A stretch of DNA of 64,000 nt from Rhinopithecus roxellana (taxonomy: Eukaryota > Chordata > Mammalia > Primates > Cercopithecidae), in contig NC_044555.1 of the NCBI RefSeq assembly GCF_007565055.1, positions 35,162,611 through 35,226,610 on the forward strand, read 5' to 3'. The translations under genes were made by a program, and so were the position numbers. Below the pieces are notes generated by a model. The model had not been told where the DNA came from and searched no databases. It was given only the letters and a program-made list of their open reading frames with translations. Below, piece after piece: positions 35,752 to 48,424 of this stretch (its first letter is position 1; each line of letters starts with the position of its first letter).

Positions 35752-36777
35752 CTTTGTGGTTTTATCTGTCTCTGGTCTTTGATGATGGTGATGTACTGAT
35801 GGGGTTTTGGTATAGGTGTCCTTCCTGTTTGATTGTTTTCCTTCTGACAGTCAGGACCCTCAGTTGTAGGTCTGTTGGAGATTGCTTGAGGTCCACTCCA
35901 GACCCTGTTTGCCTGGGTATCAGCAGCAGAGGTTGCAGAAGATAGAATATTGCTGAACAGCGAGTGTACCTGTCTGATTCTTACTTTGGAAACTTCCTCT
36001 CAGGGGTGTACTCCACCCTGTGAGGTGTGGGGTGTCAGACTGCCCCTAGTGGGGGATGTCTCCCAGTTAGGCTACTCAGGGGTCAGGGACCCACTTGAGC
36101 AGGCAGTCTGTCCCTTCTCAGATCTCAACCTCTGTGTTGGGAGATCCACTGCTCTCTTCAAAGCTGTCAGACAGAGTCGTTTGCATCTGCAGAGGTTCTT
36201 CTGCTTTTTTGTTGTTGTTATTTATCTGTGCCCTGTCCCCAGAGGTGGAGTCCACAGAGACAGGCAGGTTTCCTTGAGCTGCTGTGAGCTCCACCCAGTT
36301 TGAGCTTCCCAGTGGCTTTGTTTACCTACTTAAGCCTCAGCAATGGCGGGCGCCCCTCCCCCATCCTCGCTGCTGCCTTGCGGTTAGATCGCTGACTGCT
36401 GTGTTAGCAATGAGGGAGGCTCCGTAGGTGTGGGACCCTCCCGGCCAGGTGTGGGATATATTCTCCTGTTGTGCCCGTTTGCTTAAAGCGCAGTATTGGG
36501 TTGGGAGTTACCCAATTTTCCAGGTGTTGTGTGTCTCAGTTCCCCTGGCTAGGAAAAGGGATTCCCTTCCCCCTTGCACTTCCCCGGTGAGGTGATGCCT
36601 TGCCCTGCTTCAGCTCTCACTGGTTGGGCTGCAGCTGCTCACCAGCACCGATTGTCCAGCACTCCCTAGTGAGATGACCCCAGTACCTCAGTTGAAAATG
36701 CAGAAATCACCGGTCTTCTGTGTTGCTTGCGCTGGGAGTTGGAGAGTGGAGCTGTTCCTATTCGGCCATCTTGCTCC
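35752..36777 (-). promoter_or_regulatory. L1 5'UTR with internal promoter region
   Basis: This is about 1.03 kb of GC-richer sequence ending, on the minus strand, at AGCAAGATGGCCGAATAGG, the conserved 5' start with the YY1-type core AAGATGGCC. The 5'UTR of primate L1s carries a sense Pol II promoter and an antisense promoter. Its presence to within a few bases of the target duplication shows that the insertion is full length. Confidence 0.85.
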
Positions 36778-36792
36778 TACATTTGCATTTTA

Positions 36793-37854
36793 ACAGAGGT
36801 CTGAGGACCCCTCCCGCCGACCCGCATAACAGTCAATTTTTAGGCAGGGAACGTTTACTCAAGAAATCTTCGTTTGTTTTTAGAAATTAATATGAATTTT
36901 ACTAATTCTTGGCATTGCTTTTCTTTCAAAGAAGTAAACATTTGTTAGCCATGCATTGTGCTAAGGGTTCTGCAGGAATTATCTCACCTTAATTCCTATA
37001 ACAACCCTTAAAAGTTGGTATTATTAAAAGTTTCTTCTGCATATGGAGACACCGAGGTTTAGGACACTTCAATGACTTGTCCAAATTTATGCAGCTTGTG
37101 GTGTATTTGGGTTTCAAATCCAGATCTCTGACAACAAAACCAGCATACCTTCTACTAATCACATGGACTGACCTTTCTTTCATTTCAGTAATTCTCCAGT
37201 AGAAATGAGTTATATGTTAATTATTATTACCAGCGGAAGGTGGTGGATCAAAAAGTTCTCATTCTTATTTGGGGAAACAGTTATTAACTTTATCCATTTT
37301 ATACTCAACAATTCAGTTTTTATGTTGCTTAATGTTACAACCTACCAAAAACTCATCAGTTATTCAGCTATAACAGGTTTCTAAACTAGAAAGGAAAAAA
37401 GATTGATTTCCATTATATACAAATAGATGTGTTTTAAAACTGTATTAGGAGGATGAGGATATAGTCACTCTGTGGTAGACATTTTAGTAGGATTAGAGAA
37501 GGTTCCGTAGTCTTGTTGATCTTTTGTTTAATCAAAAGTAAAGTCTGTGTATTCAGCATGATACAGTTTAAAGGGTAGTGTGTTACAATGAGAAAGGACT
37601 CTATATTTTAATCTTTGTCCTATCATTAATGTAATTAAGACCCTTAGAAAGCTATTTCTCTACTCTGAGCCTCATGTTCCTCACCTGTAAAAGGAAGAAA
37701 GTGGCCCACATGATTTCTAAAGTCCTTTTCAGTTCTGTCATTCTAAAAAGAACTGTTGTAGAAAACTCCTCAGAAAGAAATAGAAATTATAAATAAAGCA
37801 TCATATAAAACACTATTAAGACTTTACTTTTTCAAATGAACTAATGGCACTAGC
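36793..37854. other. Unique DNA with two MIRs
   Basis: A reverse MIR lies at about 36930-37165 (CATTGTGCTAAGGGTTCTG, ATGGAGACACCGAGGTTTAG, ACTTGTCCAAATTTATGCAG). A forward MIR lies at about 37575-37745 (CTACTCTGAGCCTCATGTTC, CTCACCTGTAAAAGGAAGAA). There is no exon. Confidence 0.65.
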
Positions 37855-38178
37855 AGTGACCTGGATGAGATTGGAGACTATTATTCTAAGTGAAGTAACT
37901 CAGAAATTGAAAACCAAACATCGTATGTTCTCACTGTGATATGTGGGAGCTAAGGTATGAGGACATAAAGGCATAAGAATGATATAATGGACTTTGAGGA
38001 CTTGAGGGGAGGGGCGAAAAGGGGGTTGAAGCATGAAAGACTACAAATATGGTGCAGTGTATACTGCTCAGGTGATGGGTACAACAAAATCTCATAAATC
38101 ACTACTAAAGAACTTCCTCATGTAACCAAATACCACCTGTACTCCCAATAACCCATGGAAAAAATAATTTTAAAAAGT
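37855..38178 (+). mobile_element. Old L1 3'UTR fragment (plus)
   Basis: The ORF2 end and 3'UTR of an L1MA/L1PB-age element: CCAAACATCGTATGTTCTCA, GTGGGAGCTAAGGTATGAGG, GGTGATGGGTACAACAAAAT, and a short A-rich end. Confidence 0.85.
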
Positions 38179-39569
38179 TGCTTTTTAAGTAAAAAATAAT
38201 TGATGGTTGGATGATGGTATAGCTTCAAAATTATATATAATACTAAAAGTTGTTGGTTCCTTAAGGTTTTTTTATGTGATTGTTTCAAATTTGATTTTCA
38301 TTTTACTCCATTCTCGCTTAAGGACTTTTTCTTACATTTCCTCTAGATGGTGCTCCATAACCAAAAATCACTTTTTAGTCTAGTAGCTATCAAAAAATAT
38401 TCTTAGTCAACAAGACATCCTCCTTTGTCTCCAAATTCTGTATTGTATTTTATCTGTGTCACATGTATAGGATACTGGCACCATAAAACATAAATATGTG
38501 TTTCTCAGTTCTATAAATTTATTTAATACAGCACAAGCACCATCTGTATGGAATAATGCCATCTGTTATGCCATGTACTGATCCCATTTCTCATATCTGT
38601 GTTATGGCAACTAGCCATTAATTGGTATTAGATGTTCAGAATCCTGTTGATAGGCTAGATGATCTGTATGTCATTTATAAAATGAAGGTATTAAAAACAT
38701 AGAGCACCTAGAGTTAAATTTTCTTTATGCACATTCCACAGATGTGTTGTGAATATTTTAAAGACAAAATATTTTACTTGTATATCATATGTTTTATTAC
38801 TATTGTATTTATCATTTCATAGTAGTATTAAATTTAAATTCATACATAAAATATTCTAGACCAAGAAAAGATTTTTTGACTTGTGTTTTTTAAAAGGTTT
38901 TGAATTATATTCAATTTTTTAAAAAACTATCATTGCATTTTCTGTCTTTCTACTTAAATATCCTACCATTCTCTAGTTCTCTAGTCTTCTTAAGGAGCTG
39001 ACTACTTCTACAACTCTAATCCTCCACTATTGCTCTGCTTCCCACTCTAACCCTGAAAGTCAATGATGCCAATTCCTTAGTATCTAAATATTCAAAAATT
39101 TCAAGTTGAGCACCAACTTGAAAGATAAGATTAGCTGTCTCTTTTTTTGTGTGTGTATGGCTTCTATTAGATAAGATCTTGTATTAAGTTGCTATTTTGA
39201 AAGAATTACTCACCCAGCAAATGTTTAAATTAACCAACATTGAGTATTTAATTTTTATTTGTACCAATTGTTAGTACTGATCATTTGAAATCTAATTACA
39301 TTTTAATAGCAAATTATATGATATCGATTTTTAAAAATAGGTAAACAATCTCCACCAATGAGCAATGTTTAGAAGTGAATTTGGCATAAAGTGAAGGTTA
39401 GAATTTGATATTACTTAGGCTTTTTTTTTGTTTTGAAATGCTGTTACAATAAAGATAGTATTAAAAAATTTAACACCATGCATTTTGTTTCTTGAATTAA
39501 AAACACATATGTATGAGAGAATGCATTTGGCTATTAAAAATGGTCAACCTCAAAACCTTATTACTTTAT
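38179..39569. other. AT-rich unique sequence
   Basis: About 1.4 kb has no recognised repeat, gene or RNA. Confidence 0.5.
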
Positions 39570-39775
39570 TAATTTTTAAAGTTTTACTTATTTATTATTT
39601 TTATTGTAGGTTCAAGGGTACATGTCCAGTTTTGTTATGCAGGTAAATTGTGTCACAGTGGTTTGGTGTACAGATTATTTTATCATCCAGGTAATAAGCA
39701 TAGTATCTTATAAGAAGTTTTTGAATTCTCTCCCTCCTTGCGCCATTCATCCTCAAATATACATATGTCCATGTG
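39570..39775 (-). mobile_element. L1 3' end fragment (minus)
   Basis: A reverse L1 3'UTR: GTTCAAGGGTACATGTCCAG, TGCAGGTAAATTGTGTCACA and ATCATCCAGGTAATAAGCAT, about 200 bp. Confidence 0.8.
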
Positions 39776-41220
39776 TACTCAATAAAACCCTCTTACTTGT
39801 TTTAATGCTCCAAGGTATTTCAGGCTGCAGATTTCTTCCAGTTGTTATTTCACAGTATATTTAATCAAAGGGCATATTTAAAATTGTGATGTAGTGACGT
39901 TACTTTGAGAGGCCAATTAAGATATCAGAATGCAAATATTCTCAGAATATTAGAAATAAATTTTGAGTTAATTATTGTGCTAACTCCTTTAAATAAATTG
40001 CCCTACTATTTTACCTTTAGACTCTTGTACATCATTTTATAAAACTTTGCAAAACCATTGGTGTTTCATCCTTGAGTTATGGCCACTCAAGTTGAAGTTG
40101 ACTACCATCTTGTTTATATGGAATTCAGTTTTCTTTTAAATAAAACTATGATACCATGATCTATCTGTTTAAAAAATATAGTACAATGTTTTTGTATTAG
40201 CAATTTGTTTGATTGACTTATTATCCCTTCCTAGAAAATAATATTGTGTTTAAAACAGAGCCTCATAATAATTAAAGGTCAGTGAACCAGGAATCTAAAG
40301 ACAAGTTCTAGGCTTGACTCAGGTCTACAGATTACGTCACAGCTGTGTATGTATATGGGCAATTGATCTAATCTCTTTATTTCACTTTTCTTGCTTGACC
40401 AACCCCAAAGCATAAAGCACTAGATAAATGCAAGTTATCATTATTATAGAAAAATATTTACCCTGATTGTCCCCTCGTAAATACAAACCTTGCAACAATA
40501 CACTTACCATAACTGTCAAGGGCAGAAAAACATTTTCTTTCTATGATATACTCTATGAGATTCTCTGCTCCAACCGGGCTTTTGCCCAACTGGAGCAGCC
40601 GTTCAGTAGAAATTGGCACCTTTCCAGGTTGCTCTGGCAGTTGCCACATTAAGTACTGAACAGTGACAGCTGCATACTTGGGAGACTACCTAGCACAGAT
40701 GCTTCTAACCTTTCACCTCCAAAAAGGAGCCGTGTAGTTCATATTGAGCATATACATTGCTCAAGAGTGGAGAGCAGCAGAAGGAGAAGAGGAGGAGGAA
40801 GAGAAAAACATGACAAAAAATTCTCCTTCTCATAGAGTCACAGAATTTTAGCAATGGAAAGGAACTTGAAGGTTATCTTGTGTAATCTAATCACCCATCC
40901 CTTTTCCTCATTCTACCCAGCACCTTTATAGATCTAAGGAGATTTTCATGTATGTTTTATAAATTGCATAGAGACGAAAAAGAAAAAGTATGTATTATTC
41001 AGTTGTCAGTGAAAAAGATTCTGCTCATGAACTTTCTAAAATGTGCACCCACCTATATCAGAAATAAATGGTAGAAACAAAATATAAACATAATTAAAAT
41101 GTCATTATCATAGCTCTTAGATACAAATGGGTAAAATATGGAATGGAAGTGAGTGAAAATAAAACCTGGACTCCAGTGAATCTCTGCAATTGGTGTATTA
41201 CTGATTTTAGTAGCAACATT
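39776..41220. other. Unique sequence with a MIR (about 40260-40445, plus)
   Basis: The MIR ends GCACTAGATAAATGCAAGTTATCATTATTA. A purine-rich AGGAGGAGGAAG tract is near 40785-40800. The stretch ATTTTAGCAATGGAAAGGAA near 40850 resembles another very old interspersed repeat. No exon is recognised. Confidence 0.5.
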
Positions 41221-41224
41221 ATTT

Positions 41225-41790
41225 ATCTATTGCTGTGTAATAAATTATCCTAAAACTTAGAGGCTTATACTATCAACTGTAACACAAATAACAATCATTT
41301 GTGTTATGGCTTTTGTGGGTCTTGAATCTGAGCATAGCTTAGCTGAAAGCCTCTGACTCGGGGATTTTTACAAGGTTGCATTCAAAATGTTGGCAGCTGC
41401 TGTCATCTCAGAGCTCAACTTGGGAATGACTTGCTTCCAACTTCTCTCACATGGTTCCTGGCAGGCCTCAGATTCTGCCTGGCTGTTGGCTAGAGATATC
41501 AGTTTATTGCCATGTGGGCCTCTCCATAGGGATGCTCACAATATGATAGCTGGCTTCCCTCAGAGCATGTGAGTGAGGTTAAAGAGAAGGTGCACAAGAT
41601 GGAAGTCACAGTTTATTTGTAACCTAATTTCGGAAGTGACATTCCATCGCTATTGCTGTATCCTGTTTGTTAGAAGCAAGTTATGAAGTTCAGCCCACAT
41701 TCAAGGGGAGGAGAGTAGACACAAGGATGTGTATACCAGGAGGTGGGGATCACTGAGGGCCTTCTTAGAAGCTGCCTACTATAGTAGCTT
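41225..41790. repeat. Ancient interspersed repeat, family uncertain
   Basis: It opens with TATTGCTGTGTAATAAATTA and CCTAAAACTTAGAGGCTTA, and later shows GGCCTCTCCATAGGGATGCT and CCACATTCAAGGGGAGGAGA. This order is common to many mammalian copies. I recognise the repeat but cannot give its class with confidence. Confidence 0.55.
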
Positions 41791-41828
41791 TTTAAATTCT
41801 ATCATTTTAAAATGAAGAGGACAAGCAA

Positions 41829-41965
41829 AAATGATGAATTGATGGGTGCTGACGAGTTGATGGGTGCAGCACACCAACATGGCATAAGTATACATATGTA
41901 ACAAACCTGCACGTTATGCACATGTACCCTAGAACTTAAAGTATAATAATAATAAAAAAAAAAGA
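41829..41965 (+). mobile_element. Very short L1PA 3' tail
   Basis: Only the last 110 or so bases of the L1 3'UTR plus an A-tail are present. It includes the duplicated block GTGCTGACGAGTTGATGGGTG shared with the L1s at 10820 and 30700, so it belongs to the same young lineage. No clear target duplication is seen. Confidence 0.88.
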
Positions 41966-43775
41966 AAATGTTTTACTATGATTAACTCAACATAGTACAT
42001 TTTAGTACATACAACATGGTTTGTTGAAAGTAAGCATATTCAAGTTAATTAGCTGAATAAGATTTTTTTTGGTGTTCCCATATAGTTTATATAGATTGTT
42101 AAAATTAAATATTGAGACTTCCAGATCCAGCCAACATGGAGTAGTCCTACTCCTTACTAAACCTCTCCCTTACAGCTAAGAAGGCAAATTGGCTAGGGAT
42201 CTGTAGGAATAACTGGTGGAGTACAGAAATTTGGAATGTATTACTCTTTTGGCCCACATGACATTTCTTGGAAAATTTTTTTTTTAAAAAGTATTACTTT
42301 GGTATGATATTGTTTACTGGTTATCTCTTTAAAAAAATATAACCAGTGCATAAAATGAATTGAGGGTACTTTCTGTTTAATTGAACCTGCAAGTTACTTG
42401 ATTTGAATGAATATGAACATATTCTTTAAATGTAATTTATTCTTTATTCCCTCTTCTATATTATATGTCTTTATTTAGTGACATTGTAAAGCCAAGCTAT
42501 CATAATATGAGATGTAAAATTTTATAATATCTCTTTTGAATCTCCATTATCTAACAGTATGATGCTATGTCTAAAAACATTTTTATTCAGGTAAATGTTC
42601 TTTAAGTACAAATGGGGAATGACAAGTTATTTGCAAAATATGTTTTAGGCAACAGTAAAATCTCACTATGTTAGACATATTTATATTTTGTTGACAAAGT
42701 TACATAAGTTTTTGTTTGAAATAAAAATTATAATGTCTCTAATTTATTGAAATTCTATTTATCTACAGGTGTGTGACTCATTTGTAGGTAAATGAGTTTA
42801 TTGTGAATAATTACAAAGACTTATCCATGTGTGAAAATAGTCAAACTAGCTTCCTATTATGTTATAATTCTACAAAAAACTCATATCATTTTTTAAAGCT
42901 AACCTATATCAAGTATTTACCATATGTCAAACACTAGGCTAAGGACTTTAAATGCATTATCTCATTAATGTTCACATTGCCCTAAGAGGCAAGACCTATT
43001 TATATCCCTGTTTACTGGTGAAGACATTGAGGCTAATGAAGATTACAGAGCCAGAATTTAAACCTAGGTCTTGGTGATTTGAGAATTCCTGCTCTTAACC
43101 ACCATGTAATACTGGCTTTACCATTAGTATAAATGACTTTGTATGTTGTGGTTCAGTCCAATTTGACTTCGGTTGTTTCAATAACAGGTATTTGCAAAGC
43201 TACTCATGCTTTGGCTATGGTATGGCTGGGGGTTTGCTTGCTTGTTTGCTTAATTGCTCATTTGTGATTGCTTATACCGTGTGTAACTTTCCCAGTATTC
43301 ATACTTGATCTCCAGTAGGTCTTTTTCTCTTAGTACAGAATTAAATGCCTAGAGTTTGTATGGAAAATTTTCTCCACTCTTTCCTTTCTGTATTCAAGAT
43401 TCCATGTAACATCTAAATGTGAAGTGAAACTGAAAACAAAGCATTTAAAAATTTGGATATTCCTAAATAATTAGAAATCTAATGTTGTTTAGCCAAACAT
43501 CTGGGTGTTTGACTATTTCAGCTTCCAACCACATGCCTGGCACTATGCAGAGATAGCCTGATGTTGATAAGCTTTAGAACTTCTTAGTCAGGCTTACTTT
43601 AGTACCATCTACTCTCCTCCAATTTCAGGTTGAAATGTATGAATCAGAATAATTCAGAGGATTGCTTTTTCTTTTTGATTTACCTGGAAGATTTTATGTC
43701 TTTCTTATAAATTAAAATAAAAATATTATCAGTCCAGTTTTGATTTTTCCATTAAAATCTCTTGTGGGTTTTTTC
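41966..43775. other. AT-rich unique DNA with a MIR (about 42905-43115, minus)
   Basis: The MIR shows GTCAAACACTAGGCTAAGGA, ATTATCTCATTAATGTTCAC and CTGGTGAAGACATTGAGGCT. A patch near 42115-42200 (CCAGCCAACATGGAGTAG) may be the very 5' end of another old L1. Confidence 0.55.
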
Positions 43776-43779
43776 CCCC

Positions 43780-46605
43780 CAAGATGGCAGATTCAGGGCA
43801 ATGTTTGCATGCCTCTCCCACTTGGAAACACAAAATAGTGTGTAGTTATTCACATTGTGAACTTTTTTCCCCAAGAAACAATGCAAGAACTTAATAGGAA
43901 AACTAAAATCCATAGATTCTTTTAAAGAAGCAGCAGGCTGCCACCTACACAGTGAGCCAGGTGAAAAACTGTTAAGTCCCCAGAATATGAGAGGAGAGAG
44001 ACTGCCTCCAGAATATACACCCCTATCTGGGAAAATGGAAATCCAGACCACAGGGGAAGGTCTTAACCCTACCCTGTGCCAGAACTGAGTAAGAGAGTGG
44101 TGAGAAATATAAAAGTAGGAATGGCAGTGGGAAGAAACTTACCTGCATTTCCATCTTCAGCATGGTCCAAGGAAGCCATTCCTTATTCTGCCTCACAGGA
44201 GACCTCACAGAAATCTGCCAACTAACTCAGGCAGTGGTCACAGGTTGAAAGAAGCTCCCAACTTAATTTTATGCTGTAACCTTTAGTGGGGCAGAAGCGC
44301 CTTGGCCAGAACCAGGAGGTGAGTGGGAAGTGTGCTGCAGCCACAAGCGCAGGAGCTGGGTGCCCTGGCTGTGCCAGCAGACTGGGAGAGGTGTGACCTG
44401 AATGCAGTGGTTTCTGTCTTCATGGGGACAGCTGATGATATGGGGCAGTTTTAAGTTCTGAGTGTAGACGAGCCGGAACTTAGCTTGCTGTGGGTAGTGG
44501 AAAACTGCATGTGGGAGATCTGCCTTGCTAAGTGTGTGGGAGCTGGGTGGGACTTATTGCCACCTGGTACTCCCCACTCCCTGCCTGAACTCTTTTGTGC
44601 AGCAGAGAGTTATGGTGCTCGGTGGAACATTACCCCAGTGGCCAGAAACTGACCCCTGACTTTCACAGGACCATTGCTTGCTCTGCACCTGGAGAGTCTG
44701 AGCAGGGACCTGCCTGACCCAGCCCCAACTTGGCTTTGCCCTTCCACCGCCCCCACCCCCGGTAGCTTAACATGAAGGACAGAAACTTTTGGGAGATTTA
44801 TAGCTCTGCCTATCACCTGAGAAACCAGAGTATTGCCCCTGGGTACCATAAGGCAAGCATAAATTGCACTGCTACTACCACAGCTACTGCTCTTTTGAAA
44901 GTGTCACCTCTGGCTGAAGGTCAGCCAACCCAGTCCATTACAGCATCTCCAGGTAGAATGGCACTGAGCCCAGGAAGGAGAAAACTTGTACATGACCTTA
45001 GCTATTACCATAGCCTGCACCGCCGTGGTTAAACAGGAGGTCCTGAGTCTGTTCATGTAACTTGTTAATTACTACTTTGAGAAAGCTAACACACTAAGGC
45101 TAACTATAACCAAAGAATCTCACAGAGTCTACACCACTTTCTTGCCACCATCATTAGAGCTTGTGCTGGTACTTGATACTGGGAGACTTGAGGACAGGTA
45201 ACATCACTGAATCCTTTGCAGACATCCCCTAGCACCAGCCTGGAGTGTGGCAGCTACACCACTGGGTGACCAGACCCAAAGGAGAAACAGCATTCAAAGT
45301 AGTCTGGCTCTCAGGTATTCTACTCCTAGGGAGAAAGGAAAGTTTACCACATCAAGGGAACGCCCCATGGGAAAAAGGAATCTGGACAACAGGCCTTGAG
45401 TCTTAGATATTTTCGCTGCTGGAAGGTTTCTTTCAGCAGAGATATAGTTGCAGTGCTGGGCTTATCAGGGAAAGACTGCAGCTTTACCCCAACAGTCAGG
45501 CATCCCTGGTGCTCCTGAAGGGTCTTGGAGAACATGACTTCTTTATCCCCTCCTCTACTACTGCAGACATAGCTGGGGCTTTTCCCATGGAAGCTTGGTG
45601 TGGGTGCACCTACAGACAGCTTCCTTAGAACACTTCAAGGTGACTGCAACTCCACAGGAAGAGCACCCTCCAGGTGCAGGCTTACATGAGAAATAAAGTC
45701 ACAATTCTTCTCTACTTGGAACAGCAATATTTCTGCATATAAAAGAGATGCCTATATGATTTGAATAGCTGGAGCATGGGGTCAGGAGTGTGTCTGGGAG
45801 GTGGATAGCTTTTCTGCTGGCTTGTCAAAATAGGTGAGGAAGCTCTGGTCATTCTCTCTGATAAGACCTCAGTGCATTTCACTGAAAGCTTTCCCAGCCA
45901 CCTCTGTGAAGACCAGGACCTCTTTCCACCATTTGGTATGGCATTTACCCACCTGCTTTAGCCACAGCCAATTTATAACTGTGGACACTTCCACTCTTGG
46001 CCTGAAGCCTAAACTATTCAACTTAGTAAATAAATTACTGAGGAATATCTAAATAAGTAAATACACACCATGGGAGAAAGAGATGTTTCAAGAGACCTCT
46101 GCCATTTATACTATAGGAGACAGTGAACGTGCTTAAACACCAAGCACGTTGCTGTTGGAACCAGCATCTGAGGAAATCATTATAGAGACTTTCTCTAACC
46201 AAGAAACTCATACAGTCTTTACACTTCAAAGCACCAAGAGCCAAATTAGGCTACAATAAACTGTAAATATTAAAGTCACATCCATAAGGGTGGGGGAAAG
46301 AAATTTTAAAAAAGTGAAATAAAAAATAAATTCAAAAATAACTGAAAAAAATAGTCTACCCAAATGAGAAGAAACCAGTAAAATAGTTTAGGGAAAATGG
46401 CAAAATGATTCTATAACACCCCCAAAAGATCACACTAGCCCTCTAGCAATGGATTTAAACTAGGACAAAGTCTTTGAAATACCAGATAAAAACATTCAAA
46501 TGGTTGATTATTTAGCTACTGAAAAAGATGCCAGAGAAAGATGAAAACCAACATAAACGTTTATTAAAAATTTGAGATCTGAATTTAAAATTTTCTAAAG
46601 ACATA
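43780..46605 (+). mobile_element. 5'UTR and ORF1 start of an old L1 (plus)
   Basis: It starts CCCCCCAAGATGGCAGATTC, an L1 5' start. A long GC-richer 5'UTR of about 2.4 kb follows, then L1 sequence leading into ORF1 (CTACCCAAATGAGAAGAAAC, CCCAAAAGATCACACTAGCC, GATGAAAACCAACATAAACG). It stops at 46605, where an MST LTR begins. The reading frames within it are not a gene. Confidence 0.7.
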
Positions 46606-46606
46606 G

Positions 46607-47190
46607 TGGTATGGTTGAGCTGTGTCCTCACCCAAATCTCATCTTAAATTTTAGCTCTCATAATATCCACGTGTCGTGGGAGAGACCCAGTGGGAGGTAA
46701 TTGAATCATGGGGGCAGCTTTTCCCCATGCTATTCTTGTGATAGTGAATAAGTTTCATGAGATCTGATGGTATTTTTTTTTTTTTTCAAGACAGTGTTTC
46801 ACTCTTGTTGCCCAGGCTGGAGTGCAATGGTGCAATCTTGGCTAACTGCAACCTCTGCCTCCTGGGTTCAAGTGATTCTCCTGCCTCAGCCTCCCAAGTA
46901 GCTGGGATTACAGCTGCCCAACACCATGTCTGGCTAACTTTTGTATTTTTAGTAGAGACGGGGTTTCACCATGTTGGCCAGGCTAGTCTTGAACTCCTGA
47001 CCTCAGGTGATCCACCCACCTCAGCCTCCCAAAGTGTTGGGATTACAGGGGCGAGCCACCATGCCTGGCAATCTGAGGGTTTTATAAAGGGAAATTCCCC
47101 TGCACATGCAGTCTTGCCTGCCACCATATAAGATGTGCATTTGCTCCTCCTCTGCTTTCCACCATGATTATGAGTCCTCTTCAGCCATGT
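46607..47190 (+). mobile_element. MST/THE1-type MaLR LTR, split by an Alu
   Basis: It starts TGGTATGGTTGAGCTGTGTC and shows ATCCACGTGTCGTGGGAGAG, GAGATCTGATGG and, after the Alu, TTTATAAAGGG (TATA) and CCACCATGATTATGAG. The LTR stops before its usual 3' end, at CATGTGGAACT. Confidence 0.85.
46771..47070 (-). mobile_element. Alu (minus) inside the MST LTR
   Basis: A full reverse Alu. ATCTGATGG before and ATCTGAGGG after are its target duplication. Confidence 0.9.
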
Positions 47191-48424
47191 GGAACTCCCA
47201 AATCTCATGTTGTTTTCATATTTCAAAACCAATCGTGCCTTCTCAACAGTCCCCCAGGCTTAACTCACTCCAGCATTAACTCAAAAGTACATCTTTAAAG
47301 TATCATCTGAGACAAGGCAAGTCACTTGTGCCTATGAGCCTGTAAGATCAAAAGCAAGTTAGTTACTTCCAAGAATCACTGAGAGTACAGGAATTAGATA
47401 AATGTTCCCATTTCAACTGGAAGAACTTGGCCAGAGCGAAGGAACTAGAGAGGTCCCATGCAAGTCCAAAATGCAGTCGGGCAGTCATTAAATCTTAAAA
47501 CTCCAAAATCTCCTTTGACTCCATGTCTCACATCCAAGGCATGCTGATGCAAGCGGTGGGCTCCCATGGCCTTGGGCAGCTCCACCCCTGTAGTTCTGCA
47601 GGCTACATCCCCTGCAACTGCCTTTACAGGCTGGCATTGAGTGCCTGTGGCTTTTCCAGATACATGGTGCAAGCTGTTGGTGGATCTACCATTCTGGAGT
47701 CTGGAGGATGGTGACCTTCTTTTCACAGCTCTACTAGGCAGTGCCCAGTGAGGACTCTGTGTGAGTGCTCCAGCCCCACATTTTCCTTCCTTACTGCCCT
47801 AGCAGGGGTTTTCCGTTAGGGCTCCACCTCTGCATCAGATTTTTGCCTGGAGATACAGGTGTTTCCATATGTCCTCTGAAATCTAGGCAGAGTTTCCCAA
47901 ACCTTATCTCATCTTCTGCACACCTGCAGGTCTAACACCATGTGGAAGCCACCAAGACCTGTGGCTTGCACTCTCTGAAGCAATTGCCCAAGCTGTACCT
48001 TGGCCCCTTTTAACCACAGCTGGAACTGAAGCAGCTGAGATGCAGGGTGCCTTGTTTCAGGGCTGCACAGAACAGCGAGGCTCTGGGCACAGACGGTGAA
48101 ACCATTTTTCCCTCCTAGGCCTCTGGGCATGTGATGGGAGGGGCTGCTGTGAAGATCTCTGACATGCCCTGGAGACATTTTTCCCATTGTGTTGGCTATT
48201 AACATTCAGCTCCTTGTTACTTATGCAATTTTCTGCAGCAGGCTTGATTTCCTTTCCAGAAAAAATAGTTTTTCTTTTCTACCACATGGTCAGACTACAA
48301 ATTTTCCTAACTTTTATGCCCTGCCCTGCTTCCCTTTTAAACATACAACCATCTCTTTGTTAATGCATATAACTGAATGCTTTCAGAATAAGTCATGTCA
48401 CTTCTTGAATGCCTTGCTGCTTGT
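47191..48424 (-). pseudogene. MaLR (MST/THE1) internal region, inverted relative to its LTR
   Basis: From CCCAAATCTCATGTTG onward, the minus strand is the 3' part of the MaLR internal region, whose own reading direction is minus. The longest remaining minus frame is 93 codons (47445-47726). MaLR internal proteins are distant gag-like relics; this one is broken and has no known function. Confidence 0.78.

Larger units (their letters stand above)
29957..36792 (-). mobile_element. Complete L1 retrotransposition unit: full-length L1 plus 3' transduction
   Basis: CCTACATTTGCATTTTA occurs perfectly at 29957-29973 and 36776-36792. Between them, read on the minus strand, are an L1 from its 5' end to its A-rich 3' end (36777 to about 30570), about 500-570 bp of non-L1 DNA ending in AATAAA, and then a (TAAA)n tail. 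The minus-strand insertion point reads TT/AAAA, the classical L1 endonuclease site. A single event therefore mobilised the L1 together with its former 3' flank. Confidence 0.9.

Noticed and set aside
47445..47726. 93-codon minus-strand frame as a novel protein
   Set aside because: It is a remnant of the MaLR internal reading frame.
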